From Acidobacteriota bacterium (GTDB lineage Bacteria; Acidobacteriota; Terriglobia; Terriglobales; Acidobacteriaceae), in assembly GCA_013289685.1 (NCBI GenBank), contig JABCZL010000014.1, forward strand, positions 62,001 to 126,000: a stretch of 64,000 nucleotides of DNA. Reading direction: 5' to 3'. The translations under genes and the position numbers were made by a program. Under the pieces are notes generated by a model. The model saw nothing but the letters and a program-made list of their open reading frames with translations, did no database searches and was not told the DNA's origin. Of this stretch, positions 27,265-34,938 are shown piece after piece. The stretch's first letter is position 1. The number at the start of each line of letters is the position of its first letter.

Positions 27265-27325
27265 GGTAGGAATCCTTCCCAAAGGGAGGACGACGACTTC
27301 AGAGGGCTACTACTTCAAGAGTGTT

Positions 27326-27880
27326 TCAAACCGCTTCGACTTCGTATCCTTCTACACGGACAGCGAGCGATCGTTGGATCGCATCCACGGAAATTACCAG
27401 CGTGCGGTCCCCATTGCGTTGGACGAGTACGCCTTCCAGACCATCGAGTGCTCCGCTACGGATTCGCACCCGCTGACCGATCTTGAGGAAAGGATGGGAA
27501 GACCAGGGCAATTGCCCTTCGACCAGACTGCGAACCGCATTGATCTGTTCCTCGGGGATGGCGATGCCTTCGCCCTTGCCGCCGACCAGACCAAACACGC
27601 CATCCACCCGCAGCGCCCGCAGGCGTTCTGATCGGTTCGGAACAAACTTCGCAAACACATAACAACCGAACAACGGCATCTGCACTGACTTCTTACGATC
27701 GCTCCAGCGATGCACCTCGGTGACCAGAGGCAGATACGTGGTGACGCCTCGTTCTTCGAGTCTTTGGACCACAATCTTTTCGTGCCGCGAGCGCGTGTGC
27801 AGCGCGTACCAGGTTTCGGCTCCTGTCTCAACCGTTGCAGCCGGCTCGCGCAAATCCCAAGACATTGTCGCTACAGCCAT
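27326..27880 (-). CDS. NusG-like specialised antiterminator (RfaH/UpxY/LoaP type)
   Basis: A 184-residue protein. ETWYALHTRSRHEKIVVQRL is the NusG N-terminal domain start, and PLFGCYVFAKFVP is its conserved strand. KIGQRVRIRSGALDGLEGVL is the KOW motif of the C-terminal domain. Being the first gene of a roughly 28-kb polysaccharide operon, it is best read as a specialised NusG paralogue that helps polymerase read through the long locus. The ATG at 27880 has GAGGG with good spacing upstream. A 203-nt leader separates it from the predicted -24/-12 promoter, the place where such factors are usually recruited. No ops/JUMPstart sequence was recognised in the leader. Confidence 0.88.
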   Translation of the reverse strand: MAVATMSWDLREPAATVETGAETWYALHTRSRHEKIVVQRLEERGVTTYLPLVTEVHRWSDRKKSVQMPLFGCYVFAKFVPNRSERLRALRVDGVFGLVGGKGEGIAIPEEQINAVRSLVEGQLPWSSHPFLKIGQRVRIRSGALDGLEGVLVQRNGDRTLVISVDAIQRSLAVRVEGYEVEAV

Positions 27881-27894
27881 AGCTTCGCCCTCTA

Positions 27895-27915
27895 AGTCAC
27901 AGTCTCAAAGTGACT
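27895..27915 (-). promoter_or_regulatory. Hairpin in the EPS leader next to the first RBS
   Basis: On the minus strand AGTCAC and GTGACT are perfect 6-bp arms around a 9-nt loop. The 3' arm ends shortly before the GAGGG ribosome binding site of the antiterminator gene. It could influence translation of that gene or be a recruitment or pause hairpin. There is no U-tract, so it is not an intrinsic terminator. Confidence 0.4.
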
Positions 27916-28093
27916 CTAAAAGAATTCACAGGACTACCAGTGTTCGAGACCTCAACTTGGAGATCTCACGGGGGGAGAATCCAACCAGGGGACTTAGTTG
28001 CGTTAAAGCGTGAACGACGTCCCTATCGGCCATTTCCGGGGGAGGAAGTAGTTACGTCGCTTACTGACTCAGATCTCTTACCCTAGCTAATTA

Positions 28094-28110
28094 AGCAAAT
28101 TGAGTGCCAA
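28094..28110 (-). promoter_or_regulatory. Sigma54 (-24/-12) promoter of the EPS operon
   Basis: The minus strand reads TTGGCACTCAATTTGCT. This matches the sigma54 consensus TGGCAC-N5-TTGCW, with GG (28107-28108) and GC (28095-28096) exactly ten bases apart. Transcription would start near 28083 and give a leader of about 203 nt before the antiterminator ATG at 27880. It is the only match of this quality I noticed in the intergenic regions. A regulator with NtrC-family architecture is the second gene of the operon. Confidence 0.8.
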
Positions 28111-28293
28111 ATTAGTCGGGCTGATTAATGTCTACTAATCCTATATGGTTTATAGCATTCGGCCAATCGTGTCAAGCTGGTGTTCTGATGGACCTCACCT
28201 GCATGGAAAATCACGCTAGAACCAAAGGGCGGGGGGGAGAGGAAATGCCAACTAATCTTTGGCTTGCCCTGATCACAAGCAGCTTACATCGGA

Positions 28294-28309
28294 TTGCAGA
28301 TCATTGCAA
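28294..28309. promoter_or_regulatory. Dyad TTGCA-N6-TGCAA, candidate enhancer site
   Basis: The sequence TTGCAGATCATTGCAA is a perfect 5-bp dyad with a 6-bp spacer. Its centre is about 218 bp upstream of the predicted sigma54 start, a normal position for an enhancer-binding protein. It is one of four similar sites in this 1.2-kb region. Confidence 0.5.
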
Positions 28310-28550
28310 GCGGTATGAAGTAACCGGTGCCGAAGTGGCCCCGGGGCGGGTGCAAACTTGCTCACCCGACCGCTACCTTCGTTCCTCTGCGATCGTCATG
28401 TGGACGATGCGGAAGTGTTGCATCTGCCCAGCATAAGCTACTTAATATGTTATGGTTACGGTCCATATCACATCGAGAAATGGGGCTTCTGGTCCCGAAG
28501 GGGAGTCGGGGTGGCCGCTCCTGTGGGCGCAGCCCGCATTCTAAGAGGAA

Positions 28551-28566
28551 GTGCAAGACTTTGCAC
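28551..28566. promoter_or_regulatory. Dyad GTGCA-N6-TGCAC
   Basis: The sequence GTGCAAGACTTTGCAC is a perfect dyad that extends to 20 bp (AAGTGCA-N6-TGCACTT, 28549-28568). It could also fold as an 8-bp hairpin, but no T-tract follows on either strand. It lies about 475 bp upstream of the predicted sigma54 start. Confidence 0.45.
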
Positions 28567-28614
28567 TTTATGTCCAAGATTTGCAACTATCCCCTCAAGT
28601 CATCAATCGCTTGG

Positions 28615-28630
28615 TTGCAAGACATTGCAC
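28615..28630. promoter_or_regulatory. Dyad TTGCA-N6-TGCAC
   Basis: The sequence TTGCAAGACATTGCAC differs from the site at 28551-28566 at only two positions and starts 64 bp further on. It has one mismatch at the outer base of the dyad. The pair together resembles tandem operator sites. Confidence 0.45.
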
Positions 28631-28715
28631 AGCCAAGAATTGGTTATCTCGTGATGGATTATTGTGCGGTTTGAGAAGGCCAAGAACGGCGACGAGCTCG
28701 ACGCGGGATATCGAG

Positions 28716-29075
28716 TCAGTTCGTTCCTGGCAACCGAGTCCGGCGCCGAATCGTGAAAATTCCGGTCGCGAGGCAACACAGGCCCGCCAGCGTCAAGTAC
28801 ATAAAGTTGGTGCCACCCTCGGGAACCTGGCTGCAGTTTCCACCCCGGCGTCCGTCCCTGTCCCGGTCGCCGCAACCCTTCTTGCCGTGGTCTCCGTCGC
28901 CGCCCCAGTGGTCTCCGGGGCCGAGAGCGAGAACGAGGACAGTGGTTGCCGTCTGGCTCAGAAAGATGCCGTCGCTAACCTTAGCGTTGACCGTGGGTTG
29001 GCCAAGAGCGCTAGGGGCTGAACATAGAAAGGATGCCAACAGTGCCGATGCTAAGAACCTGAAATTTGACTTCAT
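28716..29075 (-). CDS. Small secreted protein with VPEGG-type exosortase sorting signal
   Basis: A 119-residue protein from the ATG at 29075, with GGGAGAAG upstream as ribosome binding site. The signal peptide is FRFLASALLASFLCSAPSALGQ. The mature part has a Gly/Asp/Arg-rich stretch (GPGDHWGGDGDHGKKGCGDR and on). The C-terminus is tripartite: SQVPEGGTN, then hydrophobic FMYLTLAGLCCLATGIFTI, then RRRTRLPGTN. This is the plan of PEP-CTERM-type exosortase substrates, with VPEGG in place of VPEP. Such proteins are cut and anchored or released by an exosortase, and are usually co-regulated with an EPS locus like the one next door. No exosortase gene is in the window. Its own promoter and a dyad lie upstream. 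Confidence 0.82.
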   Translation of the reverse strand: MKSNFRFLASALLASFLCSAPSALGQPTVNAKVSDGIFLSQTATTVLVLALGPGDHWGGDGDHGKKGCGDRDRDGRRGGNCSQVPEGGTNFMYLTLAGLCCLATGIFTIRRRTRLPGTN

Positions 29076-29153
29076 TAACTTCTCCCTCATCCATTGCGGA
29101 CGGTAAGGGGGGAAGGCTGAGTGTGCAGAGTATGGCACCCTGCCACATCTCGT

Positions 29154-29181
29154 ACTCTAACGCGAAGCCGGGAACTGTCAA
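29154..29181 (-). promoter_or_regulatory. Sigma70-type promoter of the VPEGG gene
   Basis: On the minus strand a consensus -35, TTGACA (29176-29181), is followed after 16 bp by TAGAGT (29154-29159), four of six bases of the -10 consensus. The start would be near 29147, about 70 nt before the ATG. A search by eye for GG-N10-GC in the same interval found none, so this gene does not appear to use sigma54. Confidence 0.5.
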
Positions 29182-29204
29182 GGCTGATAATTTTTGCGCA
29201 CCGG

Positions 29205-29220
29205 TTGCAGGCAATTGCAA
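29205..29220. promoter_or_regulatory. Dyad TTGCA-N6-TGCAA upstream of the VPEGG promoter
   Basis: The sequence TTGCAGGCAATTGCAA is a perfect dyad of the same form as the site at 28294-28309. Its centre is about 65 bp before the predicted start of the VPEGG transcript, the classical position of an activator that contacts RNA polymerase from upstream. Confidence 0.5.
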
Positions 29221-29491
29221 CCCTTGCGGACGGGATAGCAAAGCCGGATCAAGTCTCTCCTGACTACACTAGAATGTCAGGGCTTTACGAGCTTTATCAT
29301 GCCACGCTGAAAACTGGGCAATGGAGCGCCGACTCCGCAGCCACCTTCATTCCTGATTCTTGCCGCTTCAGAAACCTTCTCTGGAACCAGCGAAGAGCCC
29401 ATTCTGCAAACGCAAGTGATCCCCATTGGGGACTGATCCGACCGCAAAATCTCACGCCGGATCAAAGGCCTCTACGTTACACTAACACCCC

Positions 29492-30763
29492 ATGACACGA
29501 CCGGAAAGCGAAGGCGCTGCTGCGCCGACGGCGTCGATCGGCGAGCTGTCAAGAAGACGCGGGTCATCTGCCACTCAACCTCCGGCAACCCAGTGCCAGG
29601 CGTACCAGGCAGCGGCGACAGCATTTGTAGTGCTCTTCTTTGTTGTCGGAGTCTCCGTCTGGGGCCTGCCTTTCTATTACGACTTAATGGTCCAACAGTT
29701 CGGTTGGACGCGTGCTCAAGTGACGTCAGGTAACGCACTGAGCAAGCTCGTGGTCGGACCTATCTTCGGGTTCCTCGCAGGATGGGTTGTGGACCGCTTT
29801 GGGCCCCGTCGCTTGATGATGATTGGAATATTGATGGCGGGGGGAGCATTGGTAGGACTGGGCTCCATCTCAAGCCTTGGCATGTTTTACTTCTTTTACT
29901 TGTTCAACGCGCTGGGCTACGTTTGTGGGGGGCCGCTTCCCAACCAGGTCCTCTTGACGAAGTGGTTCGATCGATCGCGCGGAAAGGCGATGGGGTTCGC
30001 CTATCTCGGGATCGGCATCGGCGGGGCAACCGTCCCGTGGATATCACACGCGCTCGCCCTGCATTTCGGATGGCAGACCTCTCTGCGGATTCTCGGCCTG
30101 TTGCTCGTGGTCGTGTCATTGCCCCTGGTACTCCTGCTGAAAGAACACCCCGCGAAAGTGAGCGTTCCCTCGGCTAGGTCCCCGAGTCCGATGGCAGCAT
30201 TCAAGCGATCGTCGTTCTATCTGCTTACCCTGGGGAGTATGTGCTCGATCGCCGCAGTCAGCGGCACGCAACAGAACCTGAAACTTTTCTTAACCCTCGA
30301 CCGGCACTTCACACAGCGGGATGGCGCGAGTGTCCTATCGCTGGCGCTGGCCTTCAGTATTGCTGGCCGGTTACTCATTGGTTGGCTCGCTGACCGCTTC
30401 TCCAAGAAGTACGTCATGCTGCTGACGTATCTGCTGGTCGCAGCGGGAATCCCTCTGCTGTTCCTCGGGAATACGCGGCTAACGCTCTACATCTCCGCTG
30501 CGATTTTTGGGATTGGTCTTGGTGGCGATTACATGATCATTCCGCTAATGACAGCGGAACTTTTTGGGCTTGAAATCCTGGGAAGATTGCTGGGCGTGAT
30601 CCTGACCGCCGGCGGCATTGCGGATTCAGTTGCGCCTTGGTTGATAGGCCGCCTACGAGACTCCAGTGGAAGTTACCGCGAGAGTTGCTTTGTGCTAGTG
30701 GGCATCGCATTGCTGGGCGGAATTGCCGTTTTGGGTTTACCCGGCCGGCGGAGGGCAGCATGA
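29492..30763 (+). CDS. MFS transporter, monocarboxylate/oxalate-formate-like
   Basis: A 423-residue protein with about twelve membrane segments starting near residue 40 (AATAFVVLFFVVGVSVWGL). Loop 2-3 has GWVVDRFGPRRLM, the MFS A-motif, repeated in the second half as GWLADRFSKKYVM. TKWFDRSRGKAMGFAYLGIGIGG resembles members that carry monocarboxylates and organic acids (OFA or MCT type). It should import or exchange an organic acid or sugar acid across the inner membrane. The stop overlaps the ATG of the next gene as ATGA, so it is translationally coupled to the OYE homologue. It is divergent from the VPEGG gene, with 416 bp between. Confidence 0.88.
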   Translation: MTRPESEGAAAPTASIGELSRRRGSSATQPPATQCQAYQAAATAFVVLFFVVGVSVWGLPFYYDLMVQQFGWTRAQVTSGNALSKLVVGPIFGFLAGWVVDRFGPRRLMMIGILMAGGALVGLGSISSLGMFYFFYLFNALGYVCGGPLPNQVLLTKWFDRSRGKAMGFAYLGIGIGGATVPWISHALALHFGWQTSLRILGLLLVVVSLPLVLLLKEHPAKVSVPSARSPSPMAAFKRSSFYLLTLGSMCSIAAVSGTQQNLKLFLTLDRHFTQRDGASVLSLALAFSIAGRLLIGWLADRFSKKYVMLLTYLLVAAGIPLLFLGNTRLTLYISAAIFGIGLGGDYMIIPLMTAELFGLEILGRLLGVILTAGGIADSVAPWLIGRLRDSSGSYRESCFVLVGIALLGGIAVLGLPGRRRAA

Positions 30764-32223
30764 GCACCGGAGCAATCCTTCGCCTGGGGGGCCTGAAGAA
30801 CGTTGAACGCTTTCAGGCTCACGCGCAGGCCCTCGATCTACAGATCCCCTGCGATGCCCAGATCGTGACAGGAGCGCAATCCCCGCTGCGCTGGCCGCTG
30901 AATCGCGGGCCATTCAAAATCGGCAACCGGATCGCGGTTCAGCCCATGGAGGGCTGGGACGCGACTCCGGATGGGTTGCCTTCTGAAAATACCGTTCGGC
31001 GATGGCAGCGGTTCGGCCGTAGTGGCGGCAAGATGATTTGGGGTGGAGAAGCGGTTGCGGTTTCCCACGAAGGGAGAGCGAACCCAAATCAGCTTCTCGC
31101 TGCGCCGCGCACGCAGCAGGCGCTTGCACACCTGCGAGACGTTGTAATACGCGAGCATATTCTGACAACCGGTTCCGACGATGGTTTGATAATCGGTTTG
31201 CAATTGACGCATTCCGGCCGGTACTGCCGCCCGAATGAGCATACCCGCCCGGAACCGCGCATTCTCTATCACCATCCATTTCTCGACCAGCGTCTGAAAC
31301 TGCCTCCCGACTACCCTTTGCTCACCGACGGCGAAATTGAGTCGATCATCGAAGACTTCCATTGGGCCGCGCTAATGGCTTGGCAGTTGGGTTTTGATTT
31401 CGTAGATATCAAGCATTGCCACGGCTACCTGGGTCATGAATTTCTGAGCGCTCACACGCGGGAGGGACGTTACGGCGGCGCCTTCGAAGGCCGCACGCGC
31501 TTTCTTCGCGAGGTCGTACAAGGCATCCGCTCGCACTGTCCTGAATTGCACATCGGAGTGCGGCTCTCGGCGATCGACACCGTCCCATTCCGCAGTGACC
31601 CGACTCAGAGCGTGAACGGGAAATCCGCCATCGGAATTGCAGAGACGCGCCCGGAGTTACTTCCCTACCGCTGGGGGTTTGGCGTGAATCCGCTCGACCC
31701 GACGGATAGCGACTTGCGTGAGCCAGAGTGTTTTTTATCATTACTAGAAGAGCTTGGAATTCAGTTGGTGAATATCACCGCCGGCAGTCCTTACTACAAT
31801 CCGCATATCCAACGCCCGGCGCTGTACCCACCTTCCGACGGATATCTGCCACCAGAAGACCCGTTGGTTGGAGTTGCTAGGCAGATGGCAGTGACCCGTC
31901 AGCTAAAGCGGCGGTTCCCAAACCTGCTCATGGTTGGATCGGGGTACACCTATCTGCAGGACTTTTTACCTTATGTAGCACAAGCTGCTGTGCGCGAAGG
32001 GTGGGCCGACTTCGTGGGGCTCGGCAGGATGGTATTGACCTATCCTGAGATCCTTTGGGAAACATCCGAGGGGAGCGAGATGCAACGCAAGCGTGTTTGC
32101 AGAACCTTCAGCGATTGCACCACTGCACCACGGAACGGACTGCCCTCCGGTTGTTATCCGCTCGACGAATACTACAAAGACTCCGACATGGCCGACAAAC
32201 TCAAGGAGGCCAAGAAACGCTGA
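30760..32223 (+). CDS. Old yellow enzyme family NADH:flavin oxidoreductase
   Basis: A 487-residue TIM-barrel flavoprotein starting at the ATG that overlaps the MFS stop. FKIGNRIAVQPMEGWDATPDG is the N-terminal FMN site, and IIGLQLTHSGRYCRP carries the FMN-contacting Gln/His. FDFVDIKHCHGYLGHEFLSAHTREG matches the family HGAHGYLxxQFLSP signature. NLLMVGSGYTYLQDF and ADFVGLGRMVLTYPE bind the phosphate. The C-terminal CRTFSDCTTAPRNGLPSGCY adds three Cys, but the chain stops before the Fe-S and FAD domains of dienoyl-CoA reductases. It probably reduces or dehydrogenates the substrate imported by the adjacent transporter; the exact reaction is unknown. Confidence 0.88.
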   Translation: MSTGAILRLGGLKNVERFQAHAQALDLQIPCDAQIVTGAQSPLRWPLNRGPFKIGNRIAVQPMEGWDATPDGLPSENTVRRWQRFGRSGGKMIWGGEAVAVSHEGRANPNQLLAAPRTQQALAHLRDVVIREHILTTGSDDGLIIGLQLTHSGRYCRPNEHTRPEPRILYHHPFLDQRLKLPPDYPLLTDGEIESIIEDFHWAALMAWQLGFDFVDIKHCHGYLGHEFLSAHTREGRYGGAFEGRTRFLREVVQGIRSHCPELHIGVRLSAIDTVPFRSDPTQSVNGKSAIGIAETRPELLPYRWGFGVNPLDPTDSDLREPECFLSLLEELGIQLVNITAGSPYYNPHIQRPALYPPSDGYLPPEDPLVGVARQMAVTRQLKRRFPNLLMVGSGYTYLQDFLPYVAQAAVREGWADFVGLGRMVLTYPEILWETSEGSEMQRKRVCRTFSDCTTAPRNGLPSGCYPLDEYYKDSDMADKLKEAKKR

Positions 32224-32281
32224 CATCGGTTCTGTCGCGCTGAGTGCCGACCCCATGGTGGATCCAAGGATAAGGACAGGG

Positions 32282-33229
32282 ATGACAGTTGACGAGTTGC
32301 TAGCACGCCAAAAGCCACGACGCAAAGTAGAGGGTATTGCCGCAGCCTTGTTGCCGTACGAGGCCGACGGCCGGGTCGCTGTCGATGCATTTTCGCAGCA
32401 GCTGACTTCCACACACCGAGCCGGGCTGATGAATGCCGTCAACATGGACACCGGCTACGTGAATTACTTGAGCGATACAGAAAAACAAGAGGTGCTGAGC
32501 TGGACGCGCGAGGTTCTCGGGAAAGGAGTTCCGTTTGTGGCCGGCGCGTACATTGAACATCTCGCCGGCGACGACATCGTCGCGCTCTACCGACAGCAGA
32601 TCGACACCATCGTTCGCTTTGGTGGCATTCCGATCCTGTTCCAGTCCGCTCGTCTGCACGGCAAGTCTCCGGCAGAGATCGCTGAAGCTTATCGAGATAT
32701 ATGCAGAGACTATCCGCACGTGTTGGCGTTCGAATTGGGTTCGATGTTTGCGCCCAACGGCGAGATATGGAACTCCGAGACTGTGCGCCGCTTGATGGAC
32801 ATCCCAGAGATCAAGGGGATGAAACACTCTTCCCTCGACCGCATTCTGGAGTTTGAACGACTCGCTCTTCGCGATGTGCACCGGCCAGACTTTCGCATCT
32901 ACACCGGGAACGACCTGGGAATCAATATGATTGAATATGGGTCGGAGTATTTGCTGGGCCTTGCCGCTTTTGCGCCGGAGAAATTCGCCGCCCGAGACCG
33001 GCTCTGGGAGGCCGGGGACCCGGAGTACTACGCCCTTTCCGACGCCCTGCAGTACTTGGGAAATGTTGCGTTTCGTGATCCCGTTCCCGCGTACAAATTT
33101 TCTGCCGCAGTGTTCTTAAACCTGATCGGACGGATTCCCAGCGCTGGCACCCACCCCAGGAATCCACAGCGTTCTGCTTGGGAGGCAGAAATCATGGCGG
33201 ACTGCGCTCGCCGGTTGTGTCTGCTCTGA
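32282..33229 (+). CDS. Dihydrodipicolinate-synthase-like (DHDPS/NAL) protein
   Basis: A 315-residue TIM-barrel protein. GIAAALLPYEADGRVAVDAF is the usual start, and IPEIKGMKHSSLDRILEF contains the Schiff-base Lys. The Tyr that normally assists catalysis (in the YNxP region) is absent: the corresponding ILFQSARLHGKSP has Phe-Gln. The active site is therefore not that of a standard DHDPS, and a related aldolase or dehydratase of sugar-acid catabolism is more likely. The ATG at 32282 has AAGGA five bases upstream; the ATG at 32255 and the longer frame to 32093 lack one. It follows the OYE gene by 58 bp and precedes a broken lactate-racemase-like gene. Confidence 0.82.
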   Translation: MTVDELLARQKPRRKVEGIAAALLPYEADGRVAVDAFSQQLTSTHRAGLMNAVNMDTGYVNYLSDTEKQEVLSWTREVLGKGVPFVAGAYIEHLAGDDIVALYRQQIDTIVRFGGIPILFQSARLHGKSPAEIAEAYRDICRDYPHVLAFELGSMFAPNGEIWNSETVRRLMDIPEIKGMKHSSLDRILEFERLALRDVHRPDFRIYTGNDLGINMIEYGSEYLLGLAAFAPEKFAARDRLWEAGDPEYYALSDALQYLGNVAFRDPVPAYKFSAAVFLNLIGRIPSAGTHPRNPQRSAWEAEIMADCARRLCLL

Positions 33230-33288
33230 GCGGGCTGGACGCACCTTGACGCACGACGAGAAAGGACAACAGGATATTTCCCAACCGG

Positions 33289-33777
33289 TTGCTCAACAAA
33301 AATCAGCAGAAAATGTCTGCGGAAAAACGAGAGCAAGTGGTATGGAGCGAATTAGAGAGTCTGGCCGAGCTGGGGCAAAGGAATCGCGTGCTCGTTGTAC
33401 CTCCTGATCAGAGCGGCGTGCATTCTCGCTCTGGCGACCTGACGCGCTACGCGTGGGAGTATTACACCGACTGGTTGCGAGCGGCTCTACCTGCTCTTGG
33501 CACGCATGCGGCCATGCAGACCGATCAGATCGCACGAATTGTTTCGTCCCATGCCGCAATCGCTCTTTCTCATCCACAGAGGGCGAACCGACGTCGAGAC
33601 TCTCGGGGAGGGCCCGGCCGAGTTCATCCACGCGCAATCGGGAGGCCAGCTGAACTATTCGTGGCCGGCGCAGGTGAACCGGTCATTTCACGTGGCGGCT
33701 TCGATCTCGTTCTCTCGATCGGCCAAGTCGTCCCGCACGAAGTTATAGACATGGCGAATTGCAACAAGAACATTTTG
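33289..33777 (+). pseudogene. Broken lactate-racemase-like (LarA/DUF2088) gene
   Basis: Parts of the N-terminal half of a LarA-type protein can be read in two alternating frames. Frame 1 gives NRVLVVPPDQSGVHSRSGDLTRYAWEYY and LPALGTHAAMQTDQIAR. The other frame gives MPQSLFLIHRGRTDVETLGE and GPAEFIHAQSGGQLNYSWPA. Frame 1 resumes with GGFDLVLSIGQVVPHEVIDM and ANCNKNI. That needs shifts near 33530-33555 and 33680-33692. Similarity stops near 33774, so the C-terminal two thirds are missing. The family comprises nickel-dependent racemases of 2-hydroxy acids. Its position after the OYE and DHDPS-like genes suggests it was once part of the same pathway. Identification is from memory of the family. 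Confidence 0.65.
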
Positions 33778-33961
33778 GCTGACTTGGGCTTGTTCCTTCG
33801 CAAGTCGCTCCCGCTCCTTCAACATTTGACGGATGGACTTCAAGAACTTTTTCCAGGCCGGAACAAAGGACAGCCCCATTTTCGCCAAGGACAATGCCGG
33901 ACTCATCAAAAAGCGACCCTAATGTCGAAAAGCCCGCCGCAGAATAAGGTAGAGTCTCTAG

Positions 33962-34921
33962 ATGCCAAAGCGCGCACCTGCCCGACGTCCCCGCAAAGCC
34001 AAGCCAGGTACCAAGGGCCTCGATCCAGCACAGTGCAGGTTGGAGCGGTCAGAAGGATCTGCCGCAGAAGCTGCAGAAGCAGTCGAGAAGGCTGGGGGCT
34101 GTGTGGTGGGTCAGTACAAGGAGCCCCTCGGCGGTCATCCCACGCTACTTTCCATTCTTCCCATCGACAAGATCGAGCCGACGCCGTTTCAACGCGATCT
34201 CTCCGATACTCACCACAAACGTCTAGCGGACGTCATTAATAAGACAGGATATTTTCTCGACCCGCTCATCGCAGTCCTCGCCCCCGGTGGTGGCTTCTGG
34301 ACTCCCAACGGCCTGCATCGCCTTGCGGCCATGCGTCGCCTTGGCGCTAAATCCATCACGGCACTGGTCATCCCGGAACGCGAGGTTGCCTGGCAGATCC
34401 TGGCTCTAAATACGGAGAAAGCACATAACCTCAAAGAGCGCTCACTAGAAGTCATACGGATCTACCGTGGCTTGGTCGACGAGGATGGCTCGCGGCCCGA
34501 ATCAGGATTTGCCTTCTATCTCGACCAAGCTGCACTCGTCACTTTGGGCGTCTGCTACGAACGAGTCACCCGCTTCGGCGGTGGCGCTTACCATCCCATC
34601 CTTCGCCGCCTTGAGGACTTTAGCGACGAGTCATTGCGCTCTGCGCTTAAGCAGCACGAGAAGCGAGCAACGATCGTGCTCGATCTCGAGGAGAAGGTCG
34701 CCGCCGTCGTCAAGAAGTTGAAAGAGCGCGGGCTGGTGAGTCCGTACTTGCGATCGTTTGTGGTCGCGCGCATCAACCCATTGCGATGGATCAAGGGTGA
34801 ACCTCCACCTCTCGAAGATGTTCTGAAAACAATGCGCGAGCGCGTAGCGAAATTCAATGTGGAGAAGGTTAAGCCTCAGGACCTTGCTGGCGCGGCGGGT
34901 CCGCCCGACGACGAAACGTAG
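33962..34921 (+). CDS. ParB/Srx-domain protein, non-partition type
   Basis: A 319-residue protein. The basic, Pro-rich N-terminus is followed by a ParB-like domain at about residues 60-150: LPIDKIEPTPFQRDLSDTHH, then KTGYFLDPLIAV, then the GLHRLAAMRRLG motif in place of GxxRxxA. The C-terminal half is helical and charged, without a clear helix-turn-helix, so it is not a canonical chromosome-partition ParB, and no parA or parS is visible. Proteins with this domain include nucleases, CTP-binding switches and regulators. It is followed 17 bp later by the HugZ-like gene, suggesting cotranscription. The role is unknown. Confidence 0.75.
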   Translation: MPKRAPARRPRKAKPGTKGLDPAQCRLERSEGSAAEAAEAVEKAGGCVVGQYKEPLGGHPTLLSILPIDKIEPTPFQRDLSDTHHKRLADVINKTGYFLDPLIAVLAPGGGFWTPNGLHRLAAMRRLGAKSITALVIPEREVAWQILALNTEKAHNLKERSLEVIRIYRGLVDEDGSRPESGFAFYLDQAALVTLGVCYERVTRFGGGAYHPILRRLEDFSDESLRSALKQHEKRATIVLDLEEKVAAVVKKLKERGLVSPYLRSFVVARINPLRWIKGEPPPLEDVLKTMRERVAKFNVEKVKPQDLAGAAGPPDDET

Positions 34922-34938
34922 GAGAGGCTAGACAAGAA

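Larger units (their letters stand above)
28111..28715. other. Non-coding region between EPS promoter and VPEGG gene
   Basis: No open frame here has a recognisable family or coding-like composition. The stretch contains the upstream side of the sigma54 promoter, one dyad at 28294-28309 and two more at 28551-28630. A weak inverted repeat, GATTA-N8-TAATC, is at 28123-28140 just upstream of the promoter. No terminator for the VPEGG gene was identified. Confidence 0.5.

Noticed and set aside
28549-28568. Intrinsic terminator for the VPEGG gene
   Set aside because: The stem is perfect but no T-run follows on the minus strand, and it lies 148 bp after the stop. It is better explained as a regulator dyad.
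29100-29220. A sigma54 promoter for the VPEGG gene
   Set aside because: No GG-N10-GC pair exists on the minus strand in this interval; the nearest candidate has an 11-base spacing. A TTGACA-N16-TAGAGT pair fits better.
33688-33909. A 73-codon minus-strand frame with a charged helical N-terminus
   Set aside because: No ribosome binding site, start only TTG/ATG at the edge, and the second half overlaps the LarA-like remnant. It may be a fragment, but there is not enough to annotate.
33289-34239. A 316-codon plus-strand frame read as one protein
   Set aside because: Its first part is a fragment of a LarA-like gene, the middle is non-homologous, and its end overlaps the ParB-domain gene in another frame. 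It is treated as a pseudogene up to about 33777.
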